Shown here in pieces: positions 17,382-27,859 of a stretch of DNA of 64,000 nucleotides. Location of the stretch: the NCBI GenBank assembly GCA_945952105.1, contig CAMFGZ010000002.1:1-64000 (forward strand). The letters are read 5' to 3'. Every line of letters begins with the position of its first letter. Position 1 is the first letter of the stretch. Below the pieces are notes generated by a model, which did no database searches, was not told the DNA's origin, and saw nothing but the letters and a program-made list of their open reading frames with translations. A program made the translations under genes and the position numbers. Source of the DNA: an uncultured Rhodospirillaceae bacterium. GTDB lineage: Bacteria; Pseudomonadota; Alphaproteobacteria; Reyranellales; Reyranellaceae.

Positions 17382-20047
17382 CTGCCGCCCGCCAGCGCCA
17401 TCTCGATAGCCTTCAGCGCGTCCGGAGCCTTGGCCCCGTCGGGGCCACCGCCCTGGGCCATGTCGGGCCGGCCGCCGCCGCCCTTGCCGCCCAGCGCCGC
17501 GACGCCCGCCTTCACGAGTTCGACCGCGCTGAGGGTCTTTGCCAGATCGTCGGTGACGCCGACGACGGCAGAGGCCTTGCCGTCCTCGACGCCGATCAGC
17601 GCCACGACGCCGGAGCCCAGCTTCTTCTTGAACTCGTCGGCCATGCCCTTGAGGTCCTTGCCCGGCACGCCGTTCAGCACGCGGCCGATCAGCTTGACCC
17701 CGCCGACCTCGCGCACCTCGTCAGCCGCGGAGCCGCCACCCGAGCCGCCACCGGCCAGCGCCAGCGCCTTGCGCGCGTCGGACAGTTCGCGCTCGATCTT
17801 CTTCTGGCCGTCGATCAACGCCGCCAGGCGTGCCGGCAGGTCCTCCGGCCGCACCTTCAGGGCCGATGCCGCTTCGACCAGGAGATCGGCCTGATGGCGG
17901 ACATGAGCCTCGGCGGCATGACCGGCCAGCGCCTCGATGCGGCGGACGCCGGCCGCGACCGCGCCCTCGCCCACGATCTTGAACAAGCCGATGTCGCCGG
18001 TGCGGCGCGCATGCGTGCCGCCGCAGAGTTCGACCGAATACTTCTCGCCGCCGGGGACGTTGGCGTCGCCGCCCATGGAGAGCACACGCACCTCGTCGCC
18101 ATACTTCTCGCCGAACAGCGCCATGGCGCCGGCAGCGATCGCCTCGTCCGGGGTCATCAGGCGCGTCTCGACCGCCGAGTTGTGGCGGATGCGATCGTTC
18201 ACCTCGTCCTCGATCCTGCGCAACTCCTCCGCCGACACGGCCTTCGTGTGGCTGATGTCGAAGCGCAGCCGGTCGGGCGCGACCAGCGAGCCCTTCTGCG
18301 TGACGTGGTTGCCGAGATGGCGCCGCAGCGCCTCGTGCAGGAGATGTGTCGCGGAATGGTGCGCGCGGAGCTGGGCGCGGCGGATCGGGTCGATGGTCAT
18401 CACCAGATCGTCGCCGACCTTCAGTTCGCCCTTCACGAGCCTGGCGTGATGGGCGTGCAGGTCGCCGACCATCTTCTGGACGTCGGTGACCTCGGCCTCG
18501 TTGTTGCCGCTCACCAGCTTGCCCGCGTCGCCCTGCTGGCCGCCGGATTCGGCATAGAACGGCGTCTGGTTGGTCACGATCCAGCCGGTCTGACCGGCCT
18601 TCAGCGAGCCGACTTCCTTGCCGTCGAGCAGGATCGCCTTGATCTGCCCCTCGGCACGCTCGGTGTCGTAGCCCAGGAATTCGGTGGCGCCCGCCTTCTG
18701 GCGCACGTCGAACCAGATCGCCTGGTCGGCGGTCTCGCCCGAGCCCGACCACGCCGCACGCGCCTTGGCGCGCTGTTCTTCCATCGAGGTCTCGAAGCCC
18801 GCCGTGTCGACCTTGATGTCGCGCGCGCGCAGAACGTCCTGCGTCAGGTCGAGCGGGAAGCCGTAGGTGTCGTAGAGCTTGAACGCGACCTCGCCCTTCA
18901 AGGTACCGCCGGCGCCCAGGTCCTTCGTCTCGTCCTCGAGCAGCTTCAGGCCGGTGCCCAGCGTCTTCTTGAAGCGTGTCTCCTCGAGCTTCAGCGTCTC
19001 GGTGATCAGCGGCTGGGCGCGCGACAGTTCGGGATAGGCATCGCCCATCTCGTGCACCAGCGTCGGCACCAGCTTGAAGATCACCGGGTCCTGCGCGCCC
19101 AGGATGTGGGCGTGGCGCATGGCGCGGCGCATGATACGGCGCAGCACGTAGCCGCGGCCCTCGTTCGAGGGCAGTACGCCGTCGGCGATCAGGAACGAAG
19201 TCGCACGCAGATGATCGGCGATGACCTTGAGCGAGGCGCTCTGGGCGCCGTCGGGATCGACGTTGATCTCGTGCGCGGTCGCCTCGATCAGGGCGCGGAA
19301 CAGGTCGATGTCGTAGTTGTTGTGCTTGTGCTGCAGGACGGTCGCGAGACGCTCGAGGCCCATGCCCGTATCGATCGAGGGCTTGGGCAGCGCGACCCGC
19401 TCTTCCCTGGTCACCTGCTCGAACTGCATGAAGACCAGGTTCCAGATCTCGATGAACCGGTCGCCGTCCTGGTCGGGACTGCCCGGCGGGCCGCCCGGAA
19501 TGCCCTCGCCGTGATCGTAGAAGATCTCCGAGCAGGGGCCGCAGGGACCGGTGTCGCCCATCGCCCAGAAATTGTCCGAGGTCGGGATGCGGATGATCTT
19601 GTCGTCGGAGAGGCCCGCGATCTTCTTCCAGTGGCCGGCCGCCTCGTCGTCGGTGTGGAACACCGTGACCAGCAGCTTCTCCTTGGGCAGGCCGTAGTCC
19701 TTCGTCAGGAGGTTCCACGCCAGCTCGATCGCGTGTTCCTTGAAGTAGTCGCCGAAAGAGAAATTGCCGAGCATCTCGAAGAAGGTGTGATGGCGGGCCG
19801 TGTAGCCCACGTTCTCGAGATCGTTGTGCTTGCCGCCGGCGCGAACGCATTTCTGCGAGGTCGCCGCGCGCGAATAGGAGCGCGTCTCCAGCCCGGTGAA
19901 GACGTTCTTGAACTGGACCATGCCCGCGTTCGTGAACATCAGCGTCGGGTCGTTGCGAGGCACGAGGGGGCTCGACTCGACGACTTCGTGGCCGTTCTTG
20001 CGGAAGTACTCTAGGAAGGTACGACGGATTTCGCTGACGCTTTGCAT
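17378..20047 (-). CDS. alaS: alanyl-tRNA synthetase
   Basis: Class II aminoacyl-tRNA synthetase charging tRNA-Ala. The 889-residue product has an aminoacylation domain starting [26 protein letters not shown] with motif-2-like residues. The editing domain carries zinc ligands [12 protein letters not shown] and [15 protein letters not shown]-terminal DHHA1-type, Gly-rich domain ends [12 protein letters not shown]. Length and order are normal. It heads a cluster with three small envelope genes. Confidence 0.97.
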   Translation of the reverse strand: MQSVSEIRRTFLEYFRKNGHEVVESSPLVPRNDPTLMFTNAGMVQFKNVFTGLETRSYSRAATSQKCVRAGGKHNDLENVGYTARHHTFFEMLGNFSFGDYFKEHAIELAWNLLTKDYGLPKEKLLVTVFHTDDEAAGHWKKIAGLSDDKIIRIPTSDNFWAMGDTGPCGPCSEIFYDHGEGIPGGPPGSPDQDGDRFIEIWNLVFMQFEQVTREERVALPKPSIDTGMGLERLATVLQHKHNNYDIDLFRALIEATAHEINVDPDGAQSASLKVIADHLRATSFLIADGVLPSNEGRGYVLRRIMRRAMRHAHILGAQDPVIFKLVPTLVHEMGDAYPELSRAQPLITETLKLEETRFKKTLGTGLKLLEDETKDLGAGGTLKGEVAFKLYDTYGFPLDLTQDVLRARDIKVDTAGFETSMEEQRAKARAAWSGSGETADQAIWFDVRQKAGATEFLGYDTERAEGQIKAILLDGKEVGSLKAGQTGWIVTNQTPFYAESGGQQGDAGKLVSGNNEAEVTDVQKMVGDLHAHHARLVKGELKVGDDLVMTIDPIRRAQLRAHHSATHLLHEALRRHLGNHVTQKGSLVAPDRLRFDISHTKAVSAEELRRIEDEVNDRIRHNSAVETRLMTPDEAIAAGAMALFGEKYGDEVRVLSMGGDANVPGGEKYSVELCGGTHARRTGDIGLFKIVGEGAVAAGVRRIEALAGHAAEAHVRHQADLLVEAASALKVRPEDLPARLAALIDGQKKIERELSDARKALALAGGGSGGGSAADEVREVGGVKLIGRVLNGVPGKDLKGMADEFKKKLGSGVVALIGVEDGKASAVVGVTDDLAKTLSAVELVKAGVAALGGKGGGGRPDMAQGGGPDGAKAPDALKAIEMALAGGR

Positions 20048-20103
20048 GCCGGCCTTGTAGCGTGCGCCAGCCCGCCAAGTCCAGAACAGGGAACCCAGGC
20101 TAA

Positions 20104-20799
20104 ATGGCCGCCGAGGCCCATTCTACCGCCACTCTTCGCCTCTCCGTGGGCGACCTCCGGATCGTTCATCCGATCACCGTACCGACCGGTCCGGTAGCCG
20201 CCGCGGACGTCGTCCCGGCGCTGCAGGGGCTGGTGAACGCCGTCGTCACGGCCGCGGAGGCCGGCAAGGCGATCTCCTGCCGCAAAGGGTGCGGCGCCTG
20301 CTGCCGCCAGCTCGTGCCGATCTCGCGCACGGAGGCTGAACGGCTGATGGTGACGGTGGCCAACCTGCCGGCCGAGCGGCGCGCCACGCTGGAGGCCCGC
20401 TTCGCCGCCGCCGAGGCCGCCCTTGCCGCCGCCGACCTGAAGGAGCGCAAGGGCCGGCCCGACCGGGAACTGTCGACCGGCTACTTCGCGCTCGGCATCC
20501 CCTGCCCGTTCCTGGAGGAGGAGAGCTGCTCCATCCACCCGGATCGCCCCCTGGTCTGCCGCGAATACCTCGTCACCTCGCCGGCCGAACTCTGCGCCGG
20601 GCCCGCGCAGGAAGGCGTGACCCCGGTCCCTGTGCCGAAGGTATCGCTGGCGGCGCGCGGCCTGCAGGACGAGCGTGAAGACTGGTTCCCGCTGGCGCTT
20701 CTGATGGATTGGGCGAAGACACGGCCCAAGGCCGGCGCACGGCGCACCGGGCCGGAGTGGATCCAGAAGTTTCTGAAGGGGATGTCGCGAAAGCCTTGA
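20104..20799 (+). CDS. YkgJ-type cysteine-cluster protein
   Basis: A 231-residue soluble protein with the YkgJ/CxxxCxxCC signature: [22 protein letters not shown] near residues 58-79, then [23 protein letters not shown]. These Cys clusters are thought to bind a metal (zinc or iron-sulfur); function is unknown. It diverges from alaS with about 57 bp between starts and converges on recA across a strong palindromic region. Confidence 0.85.
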   Translation: MAAEAHSTATLRLSVGDLRIVHPITVPTGPVAAADVVPALQGLVNAVVTAAEAGKAISCRKGCGACCRQLVPISRTEAERLMVTVANLPAERRATLEARFAAAEAALAAADLKERKGRPDRELSTGYFALGIPCPFLEEESCSIHPDRPLVCREYLVTSPAELCAGPAQEGVTPVPVPKVSLAARGLQDEREDWFPLALLMDWAKTRPKAGARRTGPEWIQKFLKGMSRKP

Positions 20800-20871
20800 G
20801 GGTGCTTCGCCGCCTCGTGTCTCTACTGAACCAGGCGGGCTCCCGCGCCTATGAAGGCGCTGCCGCCCGCA

Positions 20872-20943
20872 ACCGCCCATTTCTTTGCGCGCCTTGGCGC
20901 GCAAAGAAATGGGCGGTACCGCGCGTGGGATGCGGTACCGCCC
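20872..20943. repeat. two overlapping perfect inverted repeats between convergent genes
   Basis: The first element is a perfect 46-bp palindrome (20872-20917): 22-bp arms around a TT centre, with the arm core CATTTCTTTGCGCGCC. The second has 12-bp arms GGGCGGTACCGC/GCGGTACCGCCC around 9 bases (20911-20943). They share 20911-20917, so in RNA only one can fold fully at a time. They lie between the YkgJ stop and the recA stop; there is no T-run on either side. Confidence 0.85.
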
Positions 20944-20975
20944 GTAGGGACCCGGAGACAGGGGATCGGGGTTCC

Positions 20976-22046
<1,071 letters not shown>

Positions 22047-22180
22047 TGGCTCTCTCCTTCTTCCCATGCCCCTGTCAGGAGCGGCAATGCGGATAAGTCC
22101 GCAGCGGGTCGGAACGTCCGATGACGTCAATGTACCCATTTTGTTCCAATCGACAACGGAACAATTAACCCGCTGACGGA

Positions 22181-22209
22181 ATTAATGTTCTTGACACTCG
22201 TTCCATCAA
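22181..22209 (-). promoter_or_regulatory. candidate recA promoter
   Basis: On the minus strand, TTGATG (-35) and ATTAAT (-10) are separated by 17 bases, each matching four of six consensus positions. The -35 hexamer lies inside the LexA box, the expected geometry for SOS repression. Alternative hexamers exist in this AT-rich gap. Confidence 0.4.
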
Positions 22210-22214
22210 TGTTC
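22200..22214. promoter_or_regulatory. alphaproteobacterial LexA (SOS) box at recA
   Basis: GTTC-CATCAAT-GTTC matches exactly the GTTC-N7-GTTC operator known for LexA in alphaproteobacteria. A third GTTC lies nine bases to the left (22187-22190). The site is in the gap upstream of recA and predicts damage-inducible expression. Confidence 0.85.
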
Positions 22215-22245
22215 CCATCGGTGCCTGTGGATTGATCGGCCTGCC

Positions 22246-23217
22246 TCACAAGCCGCCAATCGCCCGCGCCGTGGCGATGTAGAGCGGAATACCGAGCAGC
22301 AGGTTGAAGGGGAAGGTCACGCCCAGCGACAGGGTCAGCGGGATCGCCGCATTGGCCTGCGGAAGGGCAAGCCGCATCGCCGCGGGCACGGCAATGTACG
22401 AGGCGGAGGCCGCGAGCGTCATGAAGACGGCGATGCCGCCGGCGGACAGGCCCAACCAAGGCGCCAGCAACGCCGCGCACGTGCCCCCGATCAGCGGCAT
22501 GACGACCGCAAACGCCGCCAGCCGCAGCGAGAGCAACCGCCGTTCGTCGCGCAAGCCCCGCCCGGCGACCAGCCCCATGTCGAGCAGGAACAGGCAGAGG
22601 AAACCGGGAAAGGCATCGACCAGGAATGGCTTGAGCAAGGCCTGCCCCCGGTCGCCCGTGAGAATGCCGATCAGGAACGACCCCAGCAGCATGACGACGG
22701 CGCCGTTCAGCAGGATTTCGCGGGCCAGTTCGCCTCCCCGCTCCCGCGCCTGCGAGCCCCGGGCCAGGAAGAGAGCGCTCAGGATCGCCGGTGTTTCCAT
22801 CGCCGCGGCGACGGCGATCATGTAGCCCTCGAAGGGGATGCGCAGTTGCCCCAGCGCACTGGTGACGGCAACGAGGGTGACGGCGGAAATCGAGCCATAG
22901 TGCGCCGCCACCGATGCCGCATCGGGAACCGAGAGTGGCGTGGCAAGGCGCAGCAGCCCATAGGCCAGGAACGGGATCGCGAACGATAGCAGCACGCCCG
23001 CCGCAAGCGAGGCTGCGAGTGTCACGGACAGGCCATGATGGGCGACTTCCACACCGCCGCGAAAGCCGATCGACATCATCAGATAGAGCGACAGCAGCTT
23101 CGCCACAGATCCTGGGATGGAGAGGTCCGACCGGGCGAGACTGAGGGCGGTGCCGAGGACGAAAAACAGCACCATTGGCGAGAGGATGTTCTGGCTTGCG
23201 AGATCGAAGAAGGACAT
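22246..23217 (-). CDS. SbtA-like sodium-dependent bicarbonate transporter family protein
   Basis: Polytopic inner-membrane protein of the SbtA/DUF897 superfamily; cyanobacterial SbtA takes up bicarbonate with sodium. The roughly 323-residue product starts MSFFDLASQNILSPMVLFFVLG. It has about ten hydrophobic segments in two inverted halves, with the SVAAHYGSISAVT and MALG-type SASYIAVPAAMR stretches that align with family repeats. A GTG start three codons upstream is possible. It diverges from a LysR-type regulator, a common arrangement for this family. Transport substrate in a heterotroph is uncertain. Confidence 0.85.
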   Translation of the reverse strand: MSFFDLASQNILSPMVLFFVLGTALSLARSDLSIPGSVAKLLSLYLMMSIGFRGGVEVAHHGLSVTLAASLAAGVLLSFAIPFLAYGLLRLATPLSVPDAASVAAHYGSISAVTLVAVTSALGQLRIPFEGYMIAVAAAMETPAILSALFLARGSQARERGGELAREILLNGAVVMLLGSFLIGILTGDRGQALLKPFLVDAFPGFLCLFLLDMGLVAGRGLRDERRLLSLRLAAFAVVMPLIGGTCAALLAPWLGLSAGGIAVFMTLAASASYIAVPAAMRLALPQANAAIPLTLSLGVTFPFNLLLGIPLYIATARAIGGL

Positions 23218-23239
23218 GGGGCACACCGGGAAATTCTGG

Positions 23240-23316
23240 TGGCCTCAACTAGGAGGTAGCTGCTTGATTTGGAAATTGATAATCCATTAATTATTATTCA
23301 CTGATTTTGATAAATC
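23240..23316. promoter_or_regulatory. AT-rich divergent promoter region with LysR-type symmetry
   Basis: The gap between the SbtA-like gene and the LysR gene is strikingly AT-rich for this genome. It contains ATAAT-N9-ATTAT dyad symmetry (within 23279-23299), compatible with the T-N11-A sites of LysR regulators. Exact hexamers cannot be fixed. Confidence 0.45.
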
Positions 23317-24189
23317 ATGACTCAGCCCCACAACCTCGACATCGACCTTCTCAGGGCATTCGTGACGGTTGCCGATCTCGGAAGCTTCACGCGCGCCGCC
23401 GAAATGCTGCTGCGTCGCCAGTCAACTCTCAGCCTCCAGATCAAGCGGCTGGAGGACGGGCTGGGCAAGCGTCTGCTTGATCGCGCGACACGGCACGTCC
23501 GGCTGACGGCGGAAGGCGACTCCCTCCTGCCGCACGCACGCCAGATGCTGGAGCTCAACGACCGGCTGGTGGCGAGCCTGACACAACCCGCGCTGGCAGG
23601 GACCGTGCGCCTGGGAACGCCGGAGGACTTTGCGACCAGCTACCTGCCTCAGGTGCTGGCCCGGTTCGCGCAGGCCTACCCTGCCGTACAGCTGGAAGTG
23701 ACGTGCGACCTCACGCTCACCCTCATCGAGCGCTTCCGCGAAGGTGCATTCGACCTGGTGCTGGTCAAGCGCGAGCCCGAACGTTCCAACCGGGGCGTCC
23801 GCGTCTGGCGCGAGCCGTTGGTGTGGGTGGCGGCGGGGCAGCTCGCGCTACCCGAGCAGAGCCCACTGCCCCTCGTCGTTTCGCCGCCGCCCTGCGTCTA
23901 CCGCAAGCGTGCCACCGACAGCCTCAACCGTGCCCGTCGTCGCTGGCGGGTGGCATACAGCTGTGCATCGCTTGCCGGCCAGCACGCCGCCGTAAAGGCC
24001 GGACTCGGGGTGACGGTGCTGCCCAAGGACATGGTGCCCTCCGGCCTCACCGTGGTCGAACGGCGTTCGATGCTCCCCGACCTGCACGACACGGAGATCG
24101 CCCTGCTCGCTGCGCGCGGCCTGGCCGCACCGGCCCGCCGGCTGCACGACCATATCGTGCGCTCGCTGGAAGAGGTCGGCCGGGCTTGA
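23317..24189 (+). CDS. LysR-family transcriptional regulator
   Basis: A 290-residue LTTR: N-terminal winged helix-turn-helix (DLLRAFVTVADLGSFTRAAEMLLRRQSTLSLQIKRLEDGLGKRLLDR) and a C-terminal effector domain of periplasmic-binding-protein fold. Divergent orientation suggests that it controls the adjacent SbtA-like transporter and itself; the inducer is unknown. It converges on the CoA-transferase gene. Confidence 0.92.
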   Translation: MTQPHNLDIDLLRAFVTVADLGSFTRAAEMLLRRQSTLSLQIKRLEDGLGKRLLDRATRHVRLTAEGDSLLPHARQMLELNDRLVASLTQPALAGTVRLGTPEDFATSYLPQVLARFAQAYPAVQLEVTCDLTLTLIERFREGAFDLVLVKREPERSNRGVRVWREPLVWVAAGQLALPEQSPLPLVVSPPPCVYRKRATDSLNRARRRWRVAYSCASLAGQHAAVKAGLGVTVLPKDMVPSGLTVVERRSMLPDLHDTEIALLAARGLAAPARRLHDHIVRSLEEVGRA

Positions 24190-24221
24190 CGCAGGCCCGG
24201 CGCCCGGCCCGATCGCGCCAG

Positions 24222-25412
24222 CTACTTCGGCCCCAGCAGCCCGGCCGTCTTCAGGCCGGCGATGCCCGCCGCATCGTAGCCGATTTCCGACAGCACCTCG
24301 TCATTGTGCTGGCCGATCTCGGGCGGGTTGGAGACGAGCGGCGGTCGCCAGCCCATCATCTGGAAGGGCAGCAGCGGCAACCGGGTCTGCACGCCGCCCG
24401 GCAGGGTCGTCGGCGCCAGCGAGCCGTTGGCCAGCAGGTGCGGATGGTCGAACAGGTCCTGCGGCCGCGCGACCGGGGCGAAGGAGATGTCGGCGTCGAG
24501 GCACATCTGCTCGAGCGCGTCCTTGGTGTAGGCCTTGAACACGCTGGCGACCTTCGGCACCAGCCACGGCCGCGCCTCGATGCGCAGGTTGTTGGTGGCG
24601 AGCTTCGGATCGGCCGCCAGTTCCGGCTGCTTGAAGAACTCGCAGAAGCGCTTCCACTGGCCGTCGCTGGTGATGCCGATGAAGACCTGCAGGTCGTCGG
24701 CGGTGTTGAAGATCTCGTAGACCGCCCAGGAACTCACGCGCTCGGGCATCGGCGGCGGCGCCGCGCCGTTGATCGCGGTGATGGCGAGGTGCTGGCCCAT
24801 CAGGAAGACGACCGATTCGAACAGCGCGCTCTCGACCAGGCCGCCCTTCCCCGTGCGGTCGCGCTGCTTCAGCGCCAGCACCGTGCCGAACGCGCCGAAC
24901 ATGCCGCCCACGATGTCGATCACCGAGGTGCCGGCGCGCAGCGGCCGGCCGCTGGGACCGGTCATGTAGGCGAGCCCGCCCATCATCTGGACGACCTCGT
25001 CGAGCGCCGGCCGCTTCTCGTAGGGCCCGGGCAGGAAGCCCTTCAGCGCACAATAGACAAGGCGCGGGTTGATCTTCTCGAGGTCCGCCGGGCCCAGCTT
25101 TCGCCTGGCCATCGAGCCCGGCGCGAAGTTCTCGATCAGAACGTCGGCCTTCTCGAGCAGCCTGACCAGCACCTTGCGGCCCTCGGGCGAATCTGCGTCG
25201 AGCGCCAGGCTCTTCTTGTTGCGGTTGAAGTAGCCGAAAAAGCCGGCGCCGAAGCCGCGCAGCTTGCGGGTGCGGTCGCCGTCGACCGGCTCGACCTTGA
25301 TCACCTCGGCACCGAGGTCGGCCAGGATCATGCCGCAGGACGGCCCCAGGATCGTGTGGGTGAGTTCGACGACGCGGACGCCCTTGAGAGGCGGTTCAAA
25401 AGATGAGGTCAT
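24222..25412 (-). CDS. CaiB/BaiF family III CoA-transferase
   Basis: Transfers CoA between carboxylic acids. The 396-residue product shows the family start GVRVVELTHTILGPSCGMILADLGAEVIKVEP, the FGAGFFGYFNRNKKSLALD segment, and KADVLIENFAPGSM. The catalytic Asp lies near residue 168 by alignment, in the region around DEVVQMMGGLAYMTG. Acyl substrate not identifiable. Confidence 0.92.
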   Translation of the reverse strand: MTSSFEPPLKGVRVVELTHTILGPSCGMILADLGAEVIKVEPVDGDRTRKLRGFGAGFFGYFNRNKKSLALDADSPEGRKVLVRLLEKADVLIENFAPGSMARRKLGPADLEKINPRLVYCALKGFLPGPYEKRPALDEVVQMMGGLAYMTGPSGRPLRAGTSVIDIVGGMFGAFGTVLALKQRDRTGKGGLVESALFESVVFLMGQHLAITAINGAAPPPMPERVSSWAVYEIFNTADDLQVFIGITSDGQWKRFCEFFKQPELAADPKLATNNLRIEARPWLVPKVASVFKAYTKDALEQMCLDADISFAPVARPQDLFDHPHLLANGSLAPTTLPGGVQTRLPLLPFQMMGWRPPLVSNPPEIGQHNDEVLSEIGYDAAGIAGLKTAGLLGPK

Positions 25413-25427
25413 ACCCCATCAGATACC

Positions 25428-26075
25428 TCACCCCGCGGGAGCGAGCCACGTATCGATATCCTTGGTGAACGGCAGGCCCGCCGCCTCGCCCAGCACCTGA
25501 TGGCCAACGCCGGCGCCGACCAAGAACGTCTCCTGATGCGGGACGCCGTTCGCCTTGAGCATGGTGCGGATCGCCCTGCCGTCATGGCCCCAGCCGATCG
25601 CCTCGACCTTGCCGTCGAAGGCGCGGTTGACGGTCGACAGGAACTGGGCGCGCTCCTCGTCGGTGAGGCCCGGCACGGCATCGATATCGCCCAGCAAAAA
25701 CAGCCGGCCGCCAAACTTCGCGACCAATGCAGCCACCGAATTACGAGCTTCGACGATGATCTCGCGGTTGGGCCCCCGGCGCACCCTAGCCGCCAGCGAC
25801 AGCGGTAGCACCGCTGCGCTCAGATTGGCGCCGGTGTTCATCAGCGACGCGGTCAGTTCCTTGTAGGTGATCCCCAGTCGCTCTGCCCGCCGCACGCGCA
25901 TTTTCGCGACTTCTGGACTCGGCGTCTTCCAGGCCTTGGCAGCGGCGCGACGCCACACCCAGGCGCCCCACGACATGTCGAAGGTCGGCCCGTTATTGTG
26001 CCCGATCCCGGGACGGCGTAGCAGGACCTCGACATTTGCGTGCCGGGTCGCAAGACGGTCGAAACGATCACCCAT
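25428..26075 (-). CDS. hypothetical protein with GHNNGP motif
   Basis: A 215-residue protein with no assignment. The N-terminus carries GIGHNNGP, a short motif found at the start of several unrelated alphaproteobacterial proteins. The C-terminal half (FGGRLFLLGDIDAVPGLTDEERAQFL...VGAGVGHQVLGEAAGLPFTKDIDTWL) reads as an alpha/beta fold. Codon use matches the neighbours. It is 15 bp upstream of the CoA-transferase on the same strand. Confidence 0.65.
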   Translation of the reverse strand: MGDRFDRLATRHANVEVLLRRPGIGHNNGPTFDMSWGAWVWRRAAAKAWKTPSPEVAKMRVRRAERLGITYKELTASLMNTGANLSAAVLPLSLAARVRRGPNREIIVEARNSVAALVAKFGGRLFLLGDIDAVPGLTDEERAQFLSTVNRAFDGKVEAIGWGHDGRAIRTMLKANGVPHQETFLVGAGVGHQVLGEAAGLPFTKDIDTWLAPAG

Positions 26076-26130
26076 TGCGCCTATTCTAGAGCAGTTCAGG
26101 CGCGGGTAAAACGCGCTATAGGGACACGAA

Positions 26131-26248
26131 TGACCTCATGCTGAGGAGCGAGCGCCGCAGGCGTCTCGAAGCATGGGAACGAGCACGTCGCTTGTTGCCC
26201 ACCCTTCGAGACGCAGCCCTTCCGGGCGGCTCCTAAGGGCGAGGTCCA
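26131..26248. repeat. dispersed imperfect palindromic repeat
   Basis: Outer arms TGACCTCATGCTGAGGAGC and the near-complement GCTCCTAAGGGCGAGGTCC enclose inner arms GCGTCTCGAAGCATGG and CCACCCTTCGAGACGC. This nested structure with CTGAGGAGC and CTTCGAGACGC words is one I recall as a high-copy intergenic repeat in many alphaproteobacterial genomes. It lies upstream of the tricarballylate dehydrogenase-like gene. Confidence 0.8.
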
Positions 26249-26268
26249 GGTCAGTTGAGGAGCAAGGC

Positions 26269-27759
26269 GTGGACGATTTTCAGGTCGATGTGTTGGTGGT
26301 TGGCGCCGGTAACGCGGCGGCGTGCGCGGCTCTCGCGGCGCGTGAGACGGGCGCCTCGGTCGCCATGCTGGAGGCGGCCCCGGAGGCCGAGCGCGGCGGC
26401 AACAGCACCTACACGGCCGGCGCCATGCGCGTGGTGTTCCATGGTGTCGACGACCTGGTCCAGCTCTACGACCTTACCGAGGACGAGAAGCGCGACGTCG
26501 ATTTCGGCAGCTACACCGCCGACGAGTATCTCGACGACATGGGCCGCGTGACCAACTACCGCTGCGACCCCGAGCTGACCGACATCCTGATCGGCCGCAG
26601 CTTCGAGACCATGAAGTGGATGCGCTCCAAGGGCGTGCGCTTCCAGCCTTCCTACGGCCGGCAGGCCTTCAAGGTGAACGGCAAATACAAGTTCTGGGGC
26701 GGCCTCGCCGTCGAGGCCTGGGGCGGCGGCCCGGGCCTCGTCGACCTCGAGCACAAGGCGGCGGTGAAGGCCGGCATTCCCATCCATTACGAGACGGCGG
26801 CGGTGTCGCTGATCGAGGAGGACGGCGTCGTCCGCGGCGTCATCGCCCGCCACAAGGGCCGCAAGGTCAGGATCGACGCCAAGGCGGTCGTGCTGGCCTG
26901 CGGCGGCTTCGAGAGCAACGCCGAGATGCGCACGCGCTATCTCGGGCCGACCTGGGATCTCGCCAAGGTGCGCGGCACCCGCTTCAACACCGGCGCCGGC
27001 ATCAACATGGCGCTGGCGATCGGCGCCAAGCCGCACGGCAACTGGTCGGGCGGCCATGCGGTCGGCTGGGACATGAACGCGCCGGAGTTCGGCGACCTCG
27101 ATGTCGGCGACAATTTCCAGAAGCACTCCTACCCGCTCGGCATCATGGTGAATGCCAACGGCCTGCGCTTCGTCGACGAGGGCGCGGACTTCCGCAACTA
27201 CACCTACGCGAAGTACGGCGCGGTGATCCTGTCGCAGCCGCAGCAATTTGCCTGGCAGATCTTCGATTCGAAGGTGCTCGACAAGCTGCGCGACGAGTAT
27301 CGCATCAAGCGCATGACCAAGGTCCGCGCCGACACGATCGAGGAACTGGCGACCAAGCTCGAGGGCGTGAACCAGGAGCAGTTCCTCAAGACGATCAAGG
27401 AATGGAACGCGGCGGTCATGACCGACGTAACCTTCAATCCGGCGATCAAGGACGGCCGCGGCACCCGCGGCCTCGCCGTGCCGAAGAGCAACTGGGCCAA
27501 CACGATCGACGAGGCGCCGTTCGAGGCCTACGCCGTGACCTGCGGCCTCACCTTCACCTTCGGCGGACTCAAGATCAGCAACGAGGGCGAGGTCGAGAAC
27601 ACCGACGGCCACCCGATCCCCGGCCTGTTCGCCGCGGGCGAACTGGTGGGCGGGCTGTTCTATCACAACTATCCCGGCGGCACGGGCCTCGTCTCGGGCG
27701 CCGTTCTGGGCAAGCTCGCGGGTGACGGCGCGGGCAAGTACGTGGCCGGCAAGAACTAG
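26269..27759 (+). CDS. TcuA-like FAD-dependent tricarballylate dehydrogenase
   Basis: Flavoprotein of the fumarate reductase/succinate dehydrogenase fold. TcuA oxidises tricarballylate to cis-aconitate. The 496-residue product has the FAD motif VLVVGAGNAAACAALAA at its N-terminus, RGGNSTYTAGAMR, and a C-terminal FAGGLKIS-like region (TFGGLKISNEGEV...PGLFAAGELVGGLFYHNYPGGTG). The GTG with GAGGAG six bases upstream is chosen over an upstream ATG that lies inside the repeat. The TctC-like receptor gene directly downstream supports a carboxylate-utilisation role. TcuB is not seen nearby, so the true substrate may differ. Confidence 0.85.
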   Translation: MDDFQVDVLVVGAGNAAACAALAARETGASVAMLEAAPEAERGGNSTYTAGAMRVVFHGVDDLVQLYDLTEDEKRDVDFGSYTADEYLDDMGRVTNYRCDPELTDILIGRSFETMKWMRSKGVRFQPSYGRQAFKVNGKYKFWGGLAVEAWGGGPGLVDLEHKAAVKAGIPIHYETAAVSLIEEDGVVRGVIARHKGRKVRIDAKAVVLACGGFESNAEMRTRYLGPTWDLAKVRGTRFNTGAGINMALAIGAKPHGNWSGGHAVGWDMNAPEFGDLDVGDNFQKHSYPLGIMVNANGLRFVDEGADFRNYTYAKYGAVILSQPQQFAWQIFDSKVLDKLRDEYRIKRMTKVRADTIEELATKLEGVNQEQFLKTIKEWNAAVMTDVTFNPAIKDGRGTRGLAVPKSNWANTIDEAPFEAYAVTCGLTFTFGGLKISNEGEVENTDGHPIPGLFAAGELVGGLFYHNYPGGTGLVSGAVLGKLAGDGAGKYVAGKN

Positions 27760-27859
27760 GTTGAACAAGTCGCAGCACACTTGCTGCGAAACCGGATTGG
27801 CTTCAAGGTCACGTCAGCTCGCGCGACGCGGATGAACCGCGCGCCCCAGGAGGAAGAAC

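Noticed and set aside
22143..22162. GTTCC...GGAAC dyad as a second LexA box
   Set aside because: The half-sites are inverted with the wrong spacing for the alphaproteobacterial direct-repeat LexA motif.
27771..27788. CGCAGC-ACACTT-GCTGCG hairpin after the TcuA-like gene as a terminator
   Set aside because: No T-run follows; it lies inside a probable operon with the TctC-like gene, so termination is not supported.
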